In this document: piece by piece, positions 53,153 through 62,809 of the stretch
Numbering within the stretch: the stretch's first letter is position 1
Layout: the number at the start of each line of letters is the position of its first letter
From: Prolixibacter bellariivorans ATCC BAA-1284
GTDB taxonomy: Bacteria; Bacteroidota; Bacteroidia; Bacteroidales; Prolixibacteraceae
DNA: 64,000 nucleotides
Reading direction: 5' to 3'
Assembly (NCBI RefSeq): GCF_000621705.1
Contig: NZ_JHXO01000012.1
Location: forward strand, 186,001 to 250,000
The notes under the pieces: model-generated
What the model saw: only the letters and a program-made list of their open reading frames with translations
Told to the model about the DNA's origin: nothing
The model's database searches: none
Position numbers and translations under genes: made by a program

Positions 53153-54472
53153 TTATATATTGGATTGTTGGTTTTGAAAAAGTGTCGGAGTAATGGTTAG
53201 CTGCAGGTAAAAAAACTGCGAAAACCGGCCATTGGAAATTCCCTGCAAGGTCTTGATAGATTGAGACGGACAGTAGAACAGATACCCCCCTTCCAAAACA
53301 CCCCACTCAGTCAGTTGATGTTTTATTACCAGATCGTTTTCGCACCCCAGGTTCTTGTGCGTTGGAGTACCCGGATTGGTCCGGGCCAGCCGAAAATAGT
53401 GGAACGTATTAGTCAACCGGGTTTTGGCTGTAAGTTTTCCATTGATGACAAAATGATAATCGACGAGGCCGCCCTGCTGCGTTTGTGTGATGAAATTCCG
53501 GTAATAGTCCATTCCTCCGAAAAAACGGTGGCGGGCTCCGTACAAAACATCAAACAGGTGATCCGTTTTTTGTTCGTTCCCGGTTTGGCTGTTCCCTGAT
53601 AAATAGCTCAAACCGACTCCCGGGACCAATTGAGCGATTCGGTAAGTAACCTCTGCATCCAGCAACAAGGCGCTTACATTCGTCCCGGTCCGGTTTTTTC
53701 CGAACTGGTAATAGAGATTGCCCTTCGCTTGCCAATTCTCTTTTCCCCAGGTTGAATAAAGCCCGGTTATCTGTCGAAAATAAAGGTGATTATCCGTATC
53801 CGACCGGGAAACACCGGAGGCTACATGAGAAAACGACATCTGCCAACCTTCTGACACAGCATGTTGTAGCCAGAGAAAACTCAATGATTTTATCCGGTCG
53901 GAAGGATAATAATTATCGGAGATATTTTCGCCGGTTGAATTCCAGCTCGTTCCCACATGAACCTTCCAGCTATTGGATTGCCATTTCAAGACCATGGCGT
54001 CGTAGGCCAGTCCGTTTTGGTTCCAGTTGCGGGCAGCCAAAATGCGTTGGTTATCGTAAACCAACGGCTGGCGACCGATGGAAAGCCACGCTGCACTTCC
54101 GGTTCGAACTTCAACGAAAGCTTCAAACAGCTCAAGCGATGCCACATCACCGTACACCCCGGTGGAACTGGCAAGTTGTTCGTCGCCCCACACACGGACA
54201 TCCTGAGGGGTGAACGTCACTTTTAAACCGTCGTTTACATAGTGGACAGACAGCCGGGTTCGTTGTGAAATAAAAACCGCCGGGGTCACTCCGTCAGACG
54301 TCAGCTGCCGGTAACCATCTCTCACTTCGAAACGGTTCCGGTACTGTGCGTCGATGCGCAACTGGCCCCACACTAAAGTTCGGGGCAATACAATAAAGAG
54401 AAGGAAAAGGGAACTTTTGACAGATAACCGGCAGATATTTTTCAAACAGCCGGTGTTACTATTCCTGTACAT
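53153..54472 (-). CDS. Alginate-export-domain-like outer-membrane porin of the Pst operon
   Basis: 439 residues with a signal peptide (SSLFLLFIVLPRTLVWGQ) and a long barrel with repeated strands (SIGRQPLVYDNQRILAARNWNQNG in two pieces, GKENWQAKGNLYYQFGKN), resembling the alginate_exp family. Its gene directly precedes pstS by 5 bp, so it is probably the outer-membrane pore for phosphate or a phosphate ester, playing the role OprP/PhoE plays elsewhere. Substrate selectivity is inferred from position only. Confidence 0.78.
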   Translation of the reverse strand: MYRNSNTGCLKNICRLSVKSSLFLLFIVLPRTLVWGQLRIDAQYRNRFEVRDGYRQLTSDGVTPAVFISQRTRLSVHYVNDGLKVTFTPQDVRVWGDEQLASSTGVYGDVASLELFEAFVEVRTGSAAWLSIGRQPLVYDNQRILAARNWNQNGLAYDAMVLKWQSNSWKVHVGTSWNSTGENISDNYYPSDRIKSLSFLWLQHAVSEGWQMSFSHVASGVSRSDTDNHLYFRQITGLYSTWGKENWQAKGNLYYQFGKNRTGTNVSALLLDAEVTYRIAQLVPGVGLSYLSGNSQTGNEQKTDHLFDVLYGARHRFFGGMDYYRNFITQTQQGGLVDYHFVINGKLTAKTRLTNTFHYFRLARTNPGTPTHKNLGCENDLVIKHQLTEWGVLEGGYLFYCPSQSIKTLQGISNGRFSQFFYLQLTITPTLFQNQQSNI

Positions 54473-54497
54473 GCTTTGCGGGTTTGGTAATCGATGT

Positions 54498-54505
54498 CAA
54501 AATTA
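54498..54505 (-). promoter_or_regulatory. Promoter -7 element of the porin-pst operon
   Basis: Minus-strand TAATTTTG (54505 to 54498) matches TAnnTTTG and lies 25 bp upstream of the porin ATG, giving a start near 54491. Confidence 0.5.
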
Positions 54506-54537
54506 CCACGCCCGCTGAGCTCCTGGAACAGTACAAA

Positions 54538-54571
54538 TACGTATTTCCGGAACTACGTCTTTATACGTATT
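54538..54571. promoter_or_regulatory. Three TACGT direct repeats upstream of the porin-pst promoter
   Basis: TACGTATTT (54538), TACGTCTTT (54554) and TACGTATT (54564) run in the same direction, spaced 16 and 10 bp. Relative to the inferred start near 54491 they fall at about -47 to -80, the usual place for activator binding. The adjacent NarL-type regulator is the obvious candidate; the last copy reaches its stop codon. Confidence 0.45.
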
Positions 54572-55212
54572 CAAACATTATAATAACCATGTTTGATTGC
54601 GTAAATGACCAGACTGGCTGTATTCCGCGACTGTGTTTTCTGCAGTAAATTTTCCCGGTGTTTATCCACTGTTCGTTTGCTGATGGACAGCAATTCAGCA
54701 ATTTCATTATTCGACAATCCATTGCAAATCTGACGCAGAATCTCAGATTCCCGCTCGGTCAGTTCATTGTCTTTCGATTCATCCTTCCTGCTTTTCATGC
54801 TTTGCAAGATGGACTGTAATATCTCTGCTGTGAAATACGTCTTTCCAGCGGCCACCTCAGTGATGGCTCGCTTTACTTCATCGAAGCTCGAATTCTTCAG
54901 CAGGAACCCCTGGGCCCCGGCATCAATCATGCTTAAATAGTAATTCTCATCCGAATACATCGATAATGCAATGATCTTCAAATCCGGTTGAATGGCCAAT
55001 GCCTTTTGCGCCGCCTCAATTCCTCCCATCTCCGGCATTTCAATATCCAGCAACACCAAATCAGCCGGATGCTCCGGCAACATGCGAATAAACTGTTCGC
55101 CGTTCTCTGCTTCATATATCGTTCCGACCGCCGCCATATCCGATAACAGAAAGCGCAGTCCCTCGCGAAACAGGGCATGATCATCAACCAGGTATATCTT
55201 CAGCTTTTTCAT
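54571..55212 (-). CDS. NarL/FixJ-type response regulator
   Basis: 213 residues: receiver domain with Asp10/Asp11 (LVDDH), phospho-acceptor Asp56 (LLDIEMP) and Lys106 (FLLKNS), then a LuxR-type HTH (LTERESEILRQICNGLSNNEIAELLSISKRTVDKHR). It overlaps the kinase gene by 4 nt, a clear two-component pair. The porin-pst operon begins 98 bp downstream on the same strand, so it may control phosphate uptake; PhoB-type (OmpR-family) regulators do this elsewhere. Confidence 0.93.
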   Translation of the reverse strand: MKKLKIYLVDDHALFREGLRFLLSDMAAVGTIYEAENGEQFIRMLPEHPADLVLLDIEMPEMGGIEAAQKALAIQPDLKIIALSMYSDENYYLSMIDAGAQGFLLKNSSFDEVKRAITEVAAGKTYFTAEILQSILQSMKSRKDESKDNELTERESEILRQICNGLSNNEIAELLSISKRTVDKHRENLLQKTQSRNTASLVIYAIKHGYYNV

Positions 55213-56183
55213 ATTACCGGTATTTGTAAAGTCAGGTTAAATCCCTCTCCGGAACGAGAATGAATATCCATTTCACCGTTGAGCGATTTTATGCGTGAAC
55301 CGATATTGTCGAGTCCCATTTTATCGGAATCCGGCTCAGTCGCCAACTCTTTAGGATCATACCCGATTCCATCGTCCTGATAAGACAACAACAGCTTACC
55401 CCTCTCTTCCTGAATTTTGAGTGTAATCTTTCCGGGAGCAGCATGTTTCATACTATTATTCAGCAACTCCGATACAATCCGGTAAAGGGTAATTTCAATT
55501 TTATAGGCATATCGTTTTTCCCGAATTGCCGAATCCATAACAAACTCAATGGAAGTTCCTTCCAAAAGGCTGGCTGCAAAAGTCTCCAGGGCCTTTGTCA
55601 AACCATAATTCTTCAGCAAGTGCGGACTCAAATGATTGGATATTTCCTTCAGCGAAACAATGGCATCATCCGAAGTCTGACAGGTACGTTCCACAATCCG
55701 CCGGTTGGCTTCATCCAGCTTCGTTGTATCAATGGCACTGGCTGTCATTTTAATCGACGACAACAGCGGCCCCAGACCGTCGTGCAGGTCACGGGCAAAG
55801 TTCTGCCGGGCCCTTTCCTCTCCCTCGATAACCGCCGACAACACCCGCATTTCGCTCACTTTTCGTAGTTCATCAATCCGCTGCTGAAGATTGAATATTT
55901 GCCTAATGAATATGACTCCGATAAACATTAGCAACGATATCAGAATTCCCATCCAACTGTTCACATCGGCTCCGGAAAACAGGTGATTTTCCCAGAAAAG
56001 GGTCGAGAAATCAAACAATCGCCGAAGTGCCATTAATACGAATCCCGCTGAAATTAATATCCAGGATACGTTATAACGGGTGCGGCGAATTAAACCGATG
56101 GCAATCACAGCAGCACCAATTTGAATCATCATCGACAACAGGAGGGCAGCCTTGAGCAACATTTTTTTTGTAAAGCTAAGCAT
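55209..56183 (-). CDS. Sensor histidine kinase of the HisKA_3 (NarX/DesK-like) type
   Basis: 324 residues with three membrane segments (about 8-30, 40-55, 76-94), a short coiled coil (98-118), the DHp helix with His134 (ARQNFARDLHDGLGPLLSS) and a HATPase domain (N-box ELLNNSMKHA, G-box DDGIGYDP, DKMGLDNIGSR). There is no periplasmic sensor domain; the membrane bundle or the adjoining coil must receive the signal. It overlaps the response regulator gene by 4 nt. Confidence 0.92.
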   Translation of the reverse strand: MLSFTKKMLLKAALLLSMMIQIGAAVIAIGLIRRTRYNVSWILISAGFVLMALRRLFDFSTLFWENHLFSGADVNSWMGILISLLMFIGVIFIRQIFNLQQRIDELRKVSEMRVLSAVIEGEERARQNFARDLHDGLGPLLSSIKMTASAIDTTKLDEANRRIVERTCQTSDDAIVSLKEISNHLSPHLLKNYGLTKALETFAASLLEGTSIEFVMDSAIREKRYAYKIEITLYRIVSELLNNSMKHAAPGKITLKIQEERGKLLLSYQDDGIGYDPKELATEPDSDKMGLDNIGSRIKSLNGEMDIHSRSGEGFNLTLQIPVI

Positions 56184-56493
56184 TATCTGTCTTACTGGTC
56201 CTTCTGCGTTGCTTCCTCTTTTACCAGTAAAACAGATTTTCCAATGAAGATACGTGTTGACTCAATATGCCATCATTAAGTAAACGTCAGGGTTGGAAGC
56301 TCGGTTAGCGTTCATCAAAAGAGGGCCTCACCCGGCCAGGTGAAAGCCCTTGTATTTTATTTGTTCGACGTCCAATCAGCATATCGCTATTGGGGTCAAA
56401 ATCAACTTTTCCTTTTAAACCCAATCAACATCTAATTCTGACAATTAATAAGGATTCTATTAAGATTCACATAACCTAGGTGAATAAACCAGC
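56184..56493. other. Intergenic gap between the amino-sugar operon and the kinase gene
   Basis: Besides the terminator at 56322-56350, I see no gene. The kinase/regulator promoter must lie in the left part (56184-56280); no exact TAnnTTTG element was found there. Confidence 0.4.
56322..56350 (-). terminator. Terminator of the amino-sugar operon
   Basis: Arms AGGGC and GCCCT extended by CTCACC/GGTGAA, followed on the minus strand by CTTTTG. It lies about 145 bp past the DUF5009 gene. Confidence 0.65.
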
Positions 56494-57708
56494 CTACAAT
56501 TTCAACCGGATGTTAATTTTCGAAAGCAACGCAGTAAATCCGACCATGGACAAAGCCCATAATAATGATCCACCAACAGCCAGCAACGCACTGTAATCCT
56601 GTTTATAGAAGAAAATATGAAATCCCAGACCACCGACCAGAAAATAAAGGATATCCGGTGCCAGATACGTAGTCAGGGAATTTTGACCGGCCGGAAGAAA
56701 TATACTACCCCAACGACTTTTTTTCTGTACATCCACCAGGTAGTACAAAGCCGAGAAAACGAGTAAACTAATCCCATTGCAAAGCATACCCCAACTGGGA
56801 GTAGCATATATTTTAGAAATAATGAACCTGTTTCTTAACACGAAGCCTGTAACAAGAAACAACAGGCCGGCTGAAATAATCACAGGCAGCAGTTTTCTGT
56901 AGTGAGTTCCGTATTTCTTCATCAACATACCGGTTAATAATCCTGCCATAACAATAAACGGTACATTTCCCTGAATGAGAATGCCCAGCAGCGGTTTGAC
57001 CGGATTAAGAAATTCCAGGACTCCTACCTGAGACAATACGTTCAGAACGAAGAAGAAGAGGAATATCAGGGTGTTTGCCCAAAGTCGTTCGCCGACCAGA
57101 AGGAAAGAAGTGCCTGCTGCAAAATAACCCCATCCAATCAATCCAAGAATCCCCCACCAGCCGGTCCTGAGCCAACCAATGTGTCCGGGTTCTCCGGATC
57201 GGAAAATGATCACCATGACAACCAGCCCGACAACTCCCAACAGCTTCAAACCGGCATATAACTTTTTATGTTGGGGTAAATCAGGATACCTGTTCCATAT
57301 CAGGAAAATGAAAACAAAAACCAGTATCGACCACCAGTAATGATTCATCCCTGTCAGAGTGGAATTTACCGACCCCATATTCAACATCAGCACACCAATT
57401 AACAACAGGCTAAAGGTACGTACCAAAATATGGGTAAATATTTCCTGCCTGTTTTTTCCTTTAGACAGACGGGAAGTAATAGCAAACGGAATAGAAATGC
57501 CCACCATAAACAGGAATCCAGGAAAAACCCAGTCAGCCAATCCCATACCATCATAATCGGCAGGGGTATGCACCAACCAGGAAGGAACTCCCGGCTCATA
57601 CAGGTCATTCACAAACAACATGAGAAAGAGCGTCAGTCCTCTCATGATATCAACCGATAAAATGCGGGATGTCTTATTACCGGTTATTGTTTTGGATTCA
57701 TCCGCCAT
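56494..57708 (-). CDS. DUF5009 membrane protein, heparan-alpha-glucosaminide acetyltransferase-like
   Basis: 404 residues with about ten membrane segments. The N-terminus RILSVDIMRGLTLFLMLFVN and the GLADWVFPGFLFMVGISIPFA segment are characteristic of the HGSNAT/YeiB-like acyltransferase superfamily; the lysosomal member acetylates terminal glucosamine of heparan. Here it is 1 bp after nagA. I infer it acts on the amino group of a glucosamine-containing sugar, perhaps acetylating it across the membrane so that NagA can use it. This reaction is not shown by the sequence. Confidence 0.78.
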   Translation of the reverse strand: MADESKTITGNKTSRILSVDIMRGLTLFLMLFVNDLYEPGVPSWLVHTPADYDGMGLADWVFPGFLFMVGISIPFAITSRLSKGKNRQEIFTHILVRTFSLLLIGVLMLNMGSVNSTLTGMNHYWWSILVFVFIFLIWNRYPDLPQHKKLYAGLKLLGVVGLVVMVIIFRSGEPGHIGWLRTGWWGILGLIGWGYFAAGTSFLLVGERLWANTLIFLFFFVLNVLSQVGVLEFLNPVKPLLGILIQGNVPFIVMAGLLTGMLMKKYGTHYRKLLPVIISAGLLFLVTGFVLRNRFIISKIYATPSWGMLCNGISLLVFSALYYLVDVQKKSRWGSIFLPAGQNSLTTYLAPDILYFLVGGLGFHIFFYKQDYSALLAVGGSLLWALSMVGFTALLSKINIRLKL

Positions 57709-57709
57709 A

Positions 57710-58834
57710 TTACTTCTTTAAATTTTCAATTACATTCAGTTCCTGATCTAGAAGAATCAAATCATCGTCCTTACCTATTTCAATACTTCCTCTTCGGTGG
57801 TCAATTCCCAAAAGCTGGCAGGGATTATAAGATACAAACCTAACAGCCTCGCACACCGGAGCTCCTGTCTGTTCCACAAACCGTTTTAAGATTTGGTTGA
57901 CCAAAAGATTGGAGCCCATTAAAACATTGTCATCTTTATACCTGACACCGTATTCATTTGATACGATTTCCCTGTTATAGGAAGTATATTCGCCATATTC
58001 CAACCCTGCGGATACCACCGCATCAGAAATCATGACAAGCTTCTCCTTGTTCAGGCTGGAATAACACATCCGGATGGTCTCATCATTTAAGTGAATTCCG
58101 TCGCCGTTCAATTCAAAGAAAGTGTCGTGGTTGATGAATGGCAGCATGGCCAGACCGCTCCGTTTATGAGACACTCCGGACATGGCATTGAAAAGATGAG
58201 TAATATTCGTTTTATACTTTCCCGGTATATCTACATCCTTTAATTCACAATCCGAATGGCCATAACAGGGAACGATACCATGTTCATTCAAGTAGGCAGT
58301 CATCTCCCGGCTCCCTTCCTTCTCCGGTGCGATGGTCATCAGTTTCAATAATCCTCCTGCCTCACCGACGATTTGTTCCAACCCCTCACGGTTGAAATCG
58401 AAGATATAATCTGCTGAAATGCCCCCTTTTTTCTCCTTGCTGATAAAGGGCCCCTCAATGTAAATACCAGGTATATCGGCCAGCAAGTCTGACTGCTGAA
58501 TTTTCCGCACCACGTCATTCACAACCTCCCGGTTGTATTGGAAGGTCGGCACAAACGTATTGATTCCGTTTTGTTTCAGAAACCCGGCAGCCCTTTCCAA
58601 GTCACCCGCATCCAGGATATCGAAACCATAAGTTCCACACCCATGGATGTGTACTTCAACAAAACCTGGAGAAACGTATGCCTGCTTAGCATCAATGATC
58701 GTGAAATTTCCAGCAACTGCCACGTCTTGCGAGATATCGGTAATGGTGTTGTTCTCGACAACAATATCGAAACCGTTCAGAATACTGTCTTTCAGTATGA
58801 TTCTTCCGTTTTTAATGATATAGTTCTTCATCAT
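57710..58834 (-). CDS. nagA: N-acetylglucosamine-6-phosphate deacetylase NagA
   Basis: I start at the ATG at 58834 (MMKNYIIKNGRI), with AAAGG six bases upstream; the frame runs on to 58870. 374 residues. Metal site and active-site motifs: HxH in EVHIHGCGTYGFD, Glu in IEGPFIS, His in YGHSDCE, His in HLFNAMS and the catalytic Asp in MISDAV. It deacetylates GlcNAc-6-phosphate to glucosamine-6-phosphate. No nagB lies within the window. Confidence 0.93.
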   Translation of the reverse strand: MMKNYIIKNGRIILKDSILNGFDIVVENNTITDISQDVAVAGNFTIIDAKQAYVSPGFVEVHIHGCGTYGFDILDAGDLERAAGFLKQNGINTFVPTFQYNREVVNDVVRKIQQSDLLADIPGIYIEGPFISKEKKGGISADYIFDFNREGLEQIVGEAGGLLKLMTIAPEKEGSREMTAYLNEHGIVPCYGHSDCELKDVDIPGKYKTNITHLFNAMSGVSHKRSGLAMLPFINHDTFFELNGDGIHLNDETIRMCYSSLNKEKLVMISDAVVSAGLEYGEYTSYNREIVSNEYGVRYKDDNVLMGSNLLVNQILKRFVEQTGAPVCEAVRFVSYNPCQLLGIDHRRGSIEIGKDDDLILLDQELNVIENLKK

Positions 58835-58979
58835 AAATAGCCTTTTCTTGAACTGACACTTCAATCTCAAAGTCTAAAAGGAGTTGTGTCATTCCGAACT
58901 TTTCCTTTCAGTTTTTTTTGTTTACTAAAACGAATGTAAAGAGGAATAGACAACTCCCGGCATATTCCCCAACAAAAAA

Positions 58980-60779
58980 TCAGTCCCGGTTCTCTTTCTT
59001 TCCTTCCGATTCGAGAGCCGAAAGCAGATAGCTCAGACTGGCTGTGCCATCCATTGTCGGTTCATTGGTAGAATAATCTCCTGTGTCATCATGATACACC
59101 GCTACAGAAGACTGGAATGCCCGATAGGGATCTTCTCCTGATAAACCTGAACCAATATGCTGTTCAAAAATGGAGCGGTATATCGGGCCATCCACCAATC
59201 CTCCAAGCGGTTGCCGGTTTAACAGAACGACTGCTCCGGAATGAGTCTGAGTCGGGAAATCGCCGTTTCCGGGAATTCCGATGATCATACTGGTACCCCA
59301 GGGATTACAGCCAAACAGCCAATCAATTAATGACTGTTCCATTTCCTGATATTGCTCATCCCCGGTCGCTTTGCGGTACAAATTAGACTGTGTGGCCATG
59401 GCTACGACCAAATTATTGGAACACCAGATAAAAGGTATTCCAATAAAAAAGGGATTATTTTTTCCTTTGTTAAAAACACGTTGTATTCCCTGTTGATAGT
59501 AATGGTCAAACAAGGAGGAGGCTTCCTTGTCCCCTGTCCCGTAAGCCAAATAATAGTGTCCCAAGTTGATGAACGGATACCATTGATAATGCCTGGCGGT
59601 ATCGGCGCCCATCCAAGGAGTAACCGGCTCCTGTTTCCCATAGCCTATGGCGTCCTTCAGATAGATTTCATTTTTGGTCAGAAGATAAAGTTGTGCAGCC
59701 GCCAGCTCCATATCATCGACCCAGTTACCCTCCTCGTAAAAGTAGGGAGACACATAACACGCCGTCTGGCATACTCCAGGATTTTTCTTACCAAAATCAT
59801 AAGCTTCCGACGCTTTTTTGAAGATTCTCTCCGAAAATTCAGGATAATATTTTTTTAGGAGCTTACTTCCAAGAGCAAAAGCCGAAGCATATTTCCCGGC
59901 CGTGGAAGCAATACCCGTTGCATTGTTTTGGTGAGCAGTCGATCCCTGGGGTTTACCTGTGCAAAAATAAACAGGTCTCTCTCCACCTTTTCCTCTGCCA
60001 TAGTCAGCCGTGTCTTTATCCGGCAACTTAAAGCCTATGTGATCACGGTCATCAGCAATCTGATTGTACATCTGCCCTTCGGAGGGGTTCATCTTATCCA
60101 GCCAATCAAGTCCCCACTTGGCCTGATCCAATATATCAGGAATACCATTGCTCCCCGGATCCCCGTTTGCCTGGTAGTGATCTCCGTAAACTGAAGGATT
60201 TTGTTGATAGGCAAAAAGCATTTGATAGGTGGCATTTGCCGAAGTAGTCACATATTGCAGATAGTCGGTAGCATCATGCCATCCGCCGATCACATCGATG
60301 TGCGTCGAATCGATTTTTTTGTCCGGGTTATAAATGATGAATCCGTCTTTCACGTGACAGGAATCCTTGTAAAACGGATTATACCCGCACTGCTGTTGTC
60401 TCATATACTGAAGAATGTAATCCGCCATATGGGCGTATACGTCATTCCCTATTTGAAAAACAGGAGATTTCACCTCTCCGACCTGAATATAGTACTGACC
60501 AGGTTCTTTCCAATCGGAAAAATTGAGTCTGTAGCTTTTTTGAAAAGGTCCCCACTCCGGAAATTCAGTGACCTGCTCCGATTCGTAAACTTTCTCATCT
60601 CCGTCAGCCGAGAAAATTGAGAATTCTGTTATACCTCCATCTGAATTACTTACATAGACGGCATTCTTAACTGCATCGGGCATATATCCTACCTGATTAA
60701 TCCTGATCCATACACTTTCCTCCCGGGAGTGGCAGGATGTCATCAGGACAACAAACACTGCGAATAAACAATATTTCAT
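58980..60779 (-). CDS. GH9-family lipoprotein glycosidase
   Basis: The ATG at 60779 gives a lipoprotein signal (FAVFVVLMTSC), so I start there (599 aa). An N-terminal Ig-like domain (WIRINQVGYMP, PGQYYIQVGEVKSPVFQI) precedes the (alpha/alpha)6 barrel. GH9 catalytic features: the Asp pair in GGWHDATDYLQYV and the acid Glu in YSTNEPTMDGTASL; DILDQAKWGLDWLDKM and the GCNPWGTSM turn are also diagnostic. In a cluster with nagA and a SIS protein it is more likely an exo-beta-glucosaminidase on chito-oligosaccharides than a cellulase. Confidence 0.86.
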   Translation of the reverse strand: MKYCLFAVFVVLMTSCHSREESVWIRINQVGYMPDAVKNAVYVSNSDGGITEFSIFSADGDEKVYESEQVTEFPEWGPFQKSYRLNFSDWKEPGQYYIQVGEVKSPVFQIGNDVYAHMADYILQYMRQQQCGYNPFYKDSCHVKDGFIIYNPDKKIDSTHIDVIGGWHDATDYLQYVTTSANATYQMLFAYQQNPSVYGDHYQANGDPGSNGIPDILDQAKWGLDWLDKMNPSEGQMYNQIADDRDHIGFKLPDKDTADYGRGKGGERPVYFCTGKPQGSTAHQNNATGIASTAGKYASAFALGSKLLKKYYPEFSERIFKKASEAYDFGKKNPGVCQTACYVSPYFYEEGNWVDDMELAAAQLYLLTKNEIYLKDAIGYGKQEPVTPWMGADTARHYQWYPFINLGHYYLAYGTGDKEASSLFDHYYQQGIQRVFNKGKNNPFFIGIPFIWCSNNLVVAMATQSNLYRKATGDEQYQEMEQSLIDWLFGCNPWGTSMIIGIPGNGDFPTQTHSGAVVLLNRQPLGGLVDGPIYRSIFEQHIGSGLSGEDPYRAFQSSVAVYHDDTGDYSTNEPTMDGTASLSYLLSALESEGKKENRD

Positions 60780-60886
60780 CACCAATATTTTTAACCGGTT
60801 ATCATTAAGGGAATGAGGAACAGCACAACCTGCGAAATTAGTCATGCCTCCTCATTCCACTGAATCTAACGAACCAAACTACTAGT

Positions 60887-61648
60887 CTAAACTCCATTAA
60901 TTCTTTTCTTATATTCAGTCAGGCAAGACTGAAGGCGCTCTTGAGCAGTTGTGTCTCCAGGCACATTATGTGATGGATGGATATACAGCTTCACTCCCCT
61001 GTCTGCCAGAATCTCTGCCGCTGTCAGTACCGTCATCCAGGTCGCGGTGACAAAAGCCATCGTAGAGACCGGTCCCACTTTATCAAAGTGATTCTTCAAC
61101 GGTACAGAAGCATCTTGTGCAGGTACACAGGAATCGACAAGAACATCAGCCAGATCAAATAACGTCTTGCCACTGGAGTGTCTTGATTTCTTACCCTCGG
61201 CCTCAGCAGCCGACCCGAAAACAATAAGTTTGTTTCCCATCTCTTTAACCTTCAATGCAATGTCGATATTTACCGGGTTAATGCCTGTGTGGGAAAAAAT
61301 CCAAAAACAGTCGTCCTTATGAAACCTATAACCTTTCATGATCTCGGTTCCGTATCCCTCTACTTTCTCCAGAAATACGAAATTCTGCACACTCATTCCG
61401 TTGGTAATGTTCGTAAAAAATGTCAGCGGCAATTCCAGCATCGGATGAAAGCCTACAAACCCACCAATTCGCGGATAAATATCCTGTATTGGCAAGGTAG
61501 CATGACCACAACCGAAAGTATGAACCCACCGTTCTTTCTCAATGGAGTCAGCCATGATCATCGCCGCTTTCCTGATATTTTCCATTTGAGTTTCCTCAAT
61601 TTTGTTCATAACGCCGTGCGCGTTATTCAACCATTCTTTAGCTATCAT
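60887..61648 (-). CDS. SIS-domain sugar isomerase-like protein (UPF0309-type)
   Basis: 253 residues of the SIS fold. Phosphosugar-binding features are HTFGCGHATLP (about 43-53), FSHTGINPVNIDIALKVKEMG and VFGSAAE. It resembles the UPF0309 group, which is distinct from GlmS/NagB-type isomerases and lacks a known substrate. In this operon it probably acts on an amino-sugar phosphate, perhaps etherase- or deaminase-like. It is 4 bp downstream of the MFS gene. Confidence 0.82.
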   Translation of the reverse strand: MIAKEWLNNAHGVMNKIEETQMENIRKAAMIMADSIEKERWVHTFGCGHATLPIQDIYPRIGGFVGFHPMLELPLTFFTNITNGMSVQNFVFLEKVEGYGTEIMKGYRFHKDDCFWIFSHTGINPVNIDIALKVKEMGNKLIVFGSAAEAEGKKSRHSSGKTLFDLADVLVDSCVPAQDASVPLKNHFDKVGPVSTMAFVTATWMTVLTAAEILADRGVKLYIHPSHNVPGDTTAQERLQSCLTEYKKRINGV

Positions 61649-61652
61649 AAAT

Positions 61653-62807
61653 CTATTGTTTAATTATTTTATATTTCACAGCATACAGTAATGCTATGAT
61701 GATTGAAACAAACAGTATGAGCAACACACTTAACATGCTCATCCCCAACAACTGCAAGATATAACCAGTCAGCAAATTCAGTAATATGTTCCCAACCAGG
61801 GCTATTCCGATTACAATACTGAAAACGATTCCGGTATAACCGGGAAATACATCAGCTGCATAGTCCAGCATAACCGGAAAAGATGCTGCCAGCCCCACAC
61901 CGATGAGCGCAATCCCAGACAGGGACACCCAGAATTTGGGTCCCAATCCCATAATCAGAATTCCAACCATGGCAACAATCAAACTGAATAACAACACCTT
62001 AAAGGATGACACTTTTTTTAAGAGTTGACTTAAAAAGAGTCGGGTCAGTGCAATACTGACACAGCTAACGGTTATTGCATAAAGTGCCCTTGAATAATCC
62101 ACATGAAATGTATCTTTCAGGAACGTAGGAGCCCAGGTCGGAAGGATCGCTTCAACGGCACTCTGAAAAAAGAGAACCAAACCAATAATAATAATCGCCG
62201 GTTTAGTAAAGAAGCCGAGGTATTCCCGCATTTTCACCGGCTTTTCCCGTTTAGGAGCCGGAAACTTCACGAATAGTACGAACACTAAGGGAATTACCAG
62301 CACCAGACCGGTAATGAACAAGATGGCCTGGTAATCTAAACCCGAATCCAACAGAATGGATGTCAACAATGGAAATCCAAACGCTCCAACCCCGTAAAAG
62401 ACTCCCAATAAACTGATCCAGGCACCGGCATTTTCGGGATAAAGAATGGCCACGATTAGATTAGTGACTCCATTGATAACTCCCCCGCCGACTCCTATTA
62501 ACAAAAAAAGGTAAGGAATAACCGATACATACGGAGCATAAATAATTCCCTCTATTCCGATAATAACGAAGAGGATTCCCAGAATCATGATGGGCTTATA
62601 ACCATAAAAATCGACAATCGCTCCAAAAGTAAAGGAACCAAACAGGATACCCGTGGTCAACATGGAAGCACAGAACCCAATAAAAATTCTGTCAACCTGA
62701 TAAGTAGAAGTCAGAAAGTCGTTGATGGTTCCGACCACCACCATTGTAATGCCAAACAACATCATTACCAAGCCGGTGACAAAGAATTGAAGTTTTCGTG
62801 TATCCAT
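61653..62807 (-). CDS. MFS sugar transporter
   Basis: 384 residues with twelve membrane segments. The A-motif-like loop GAIVDFYGYKPIMILG sits between segments 2 and 3. Bacteroidota MFS carriers of this type import mono- or disaccharides. It is 2 bp after the ROK kinase gene, so the imported amino sugar is probably the substrate of that kinase. Confidence 0.87.
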   Translation of the reverse strand: MDTRKLQFFVTGLVMMLFGITMVVVGTINDFLTSTYQVDRIFIGFCASMLTTGILFGSFTFGAIVDFYGYKPIMILGILFVIIGIEGIIYAPYVSVIPYLFLLIGVGGGVINGVTNLIVAILYPENAGAWISLLGVFYGVGAFGFPLLTSILLDSGLDYQAILFITGLVLVIPLVFVLFVKFPAPKREKPVKMREYLGFFTKPAIIIIGLVLFFQSAVEAILPTWAPTFLKDTFHVDYSRALYAITVSCVSIALTRLFLSQLLKKVSSFKVLLFSLIVAMVGILIMGLGPKFWVSLSGIALIGVGLAASFPVMLDYAADVFPGYTGIVFSIVIGIALVGNILLNLLTGYILQLLGMSMLSVLLILFVSIIIALLYAVKYKIIKQ

Positions 62808-62809
62808 GG

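Noticed and set aside
53148-53306. N-terminal extension of the pstS frame
   Set aside because: It overlaps the porin gene, and the lipoprotein signal begins at the internal ATG at 53147.
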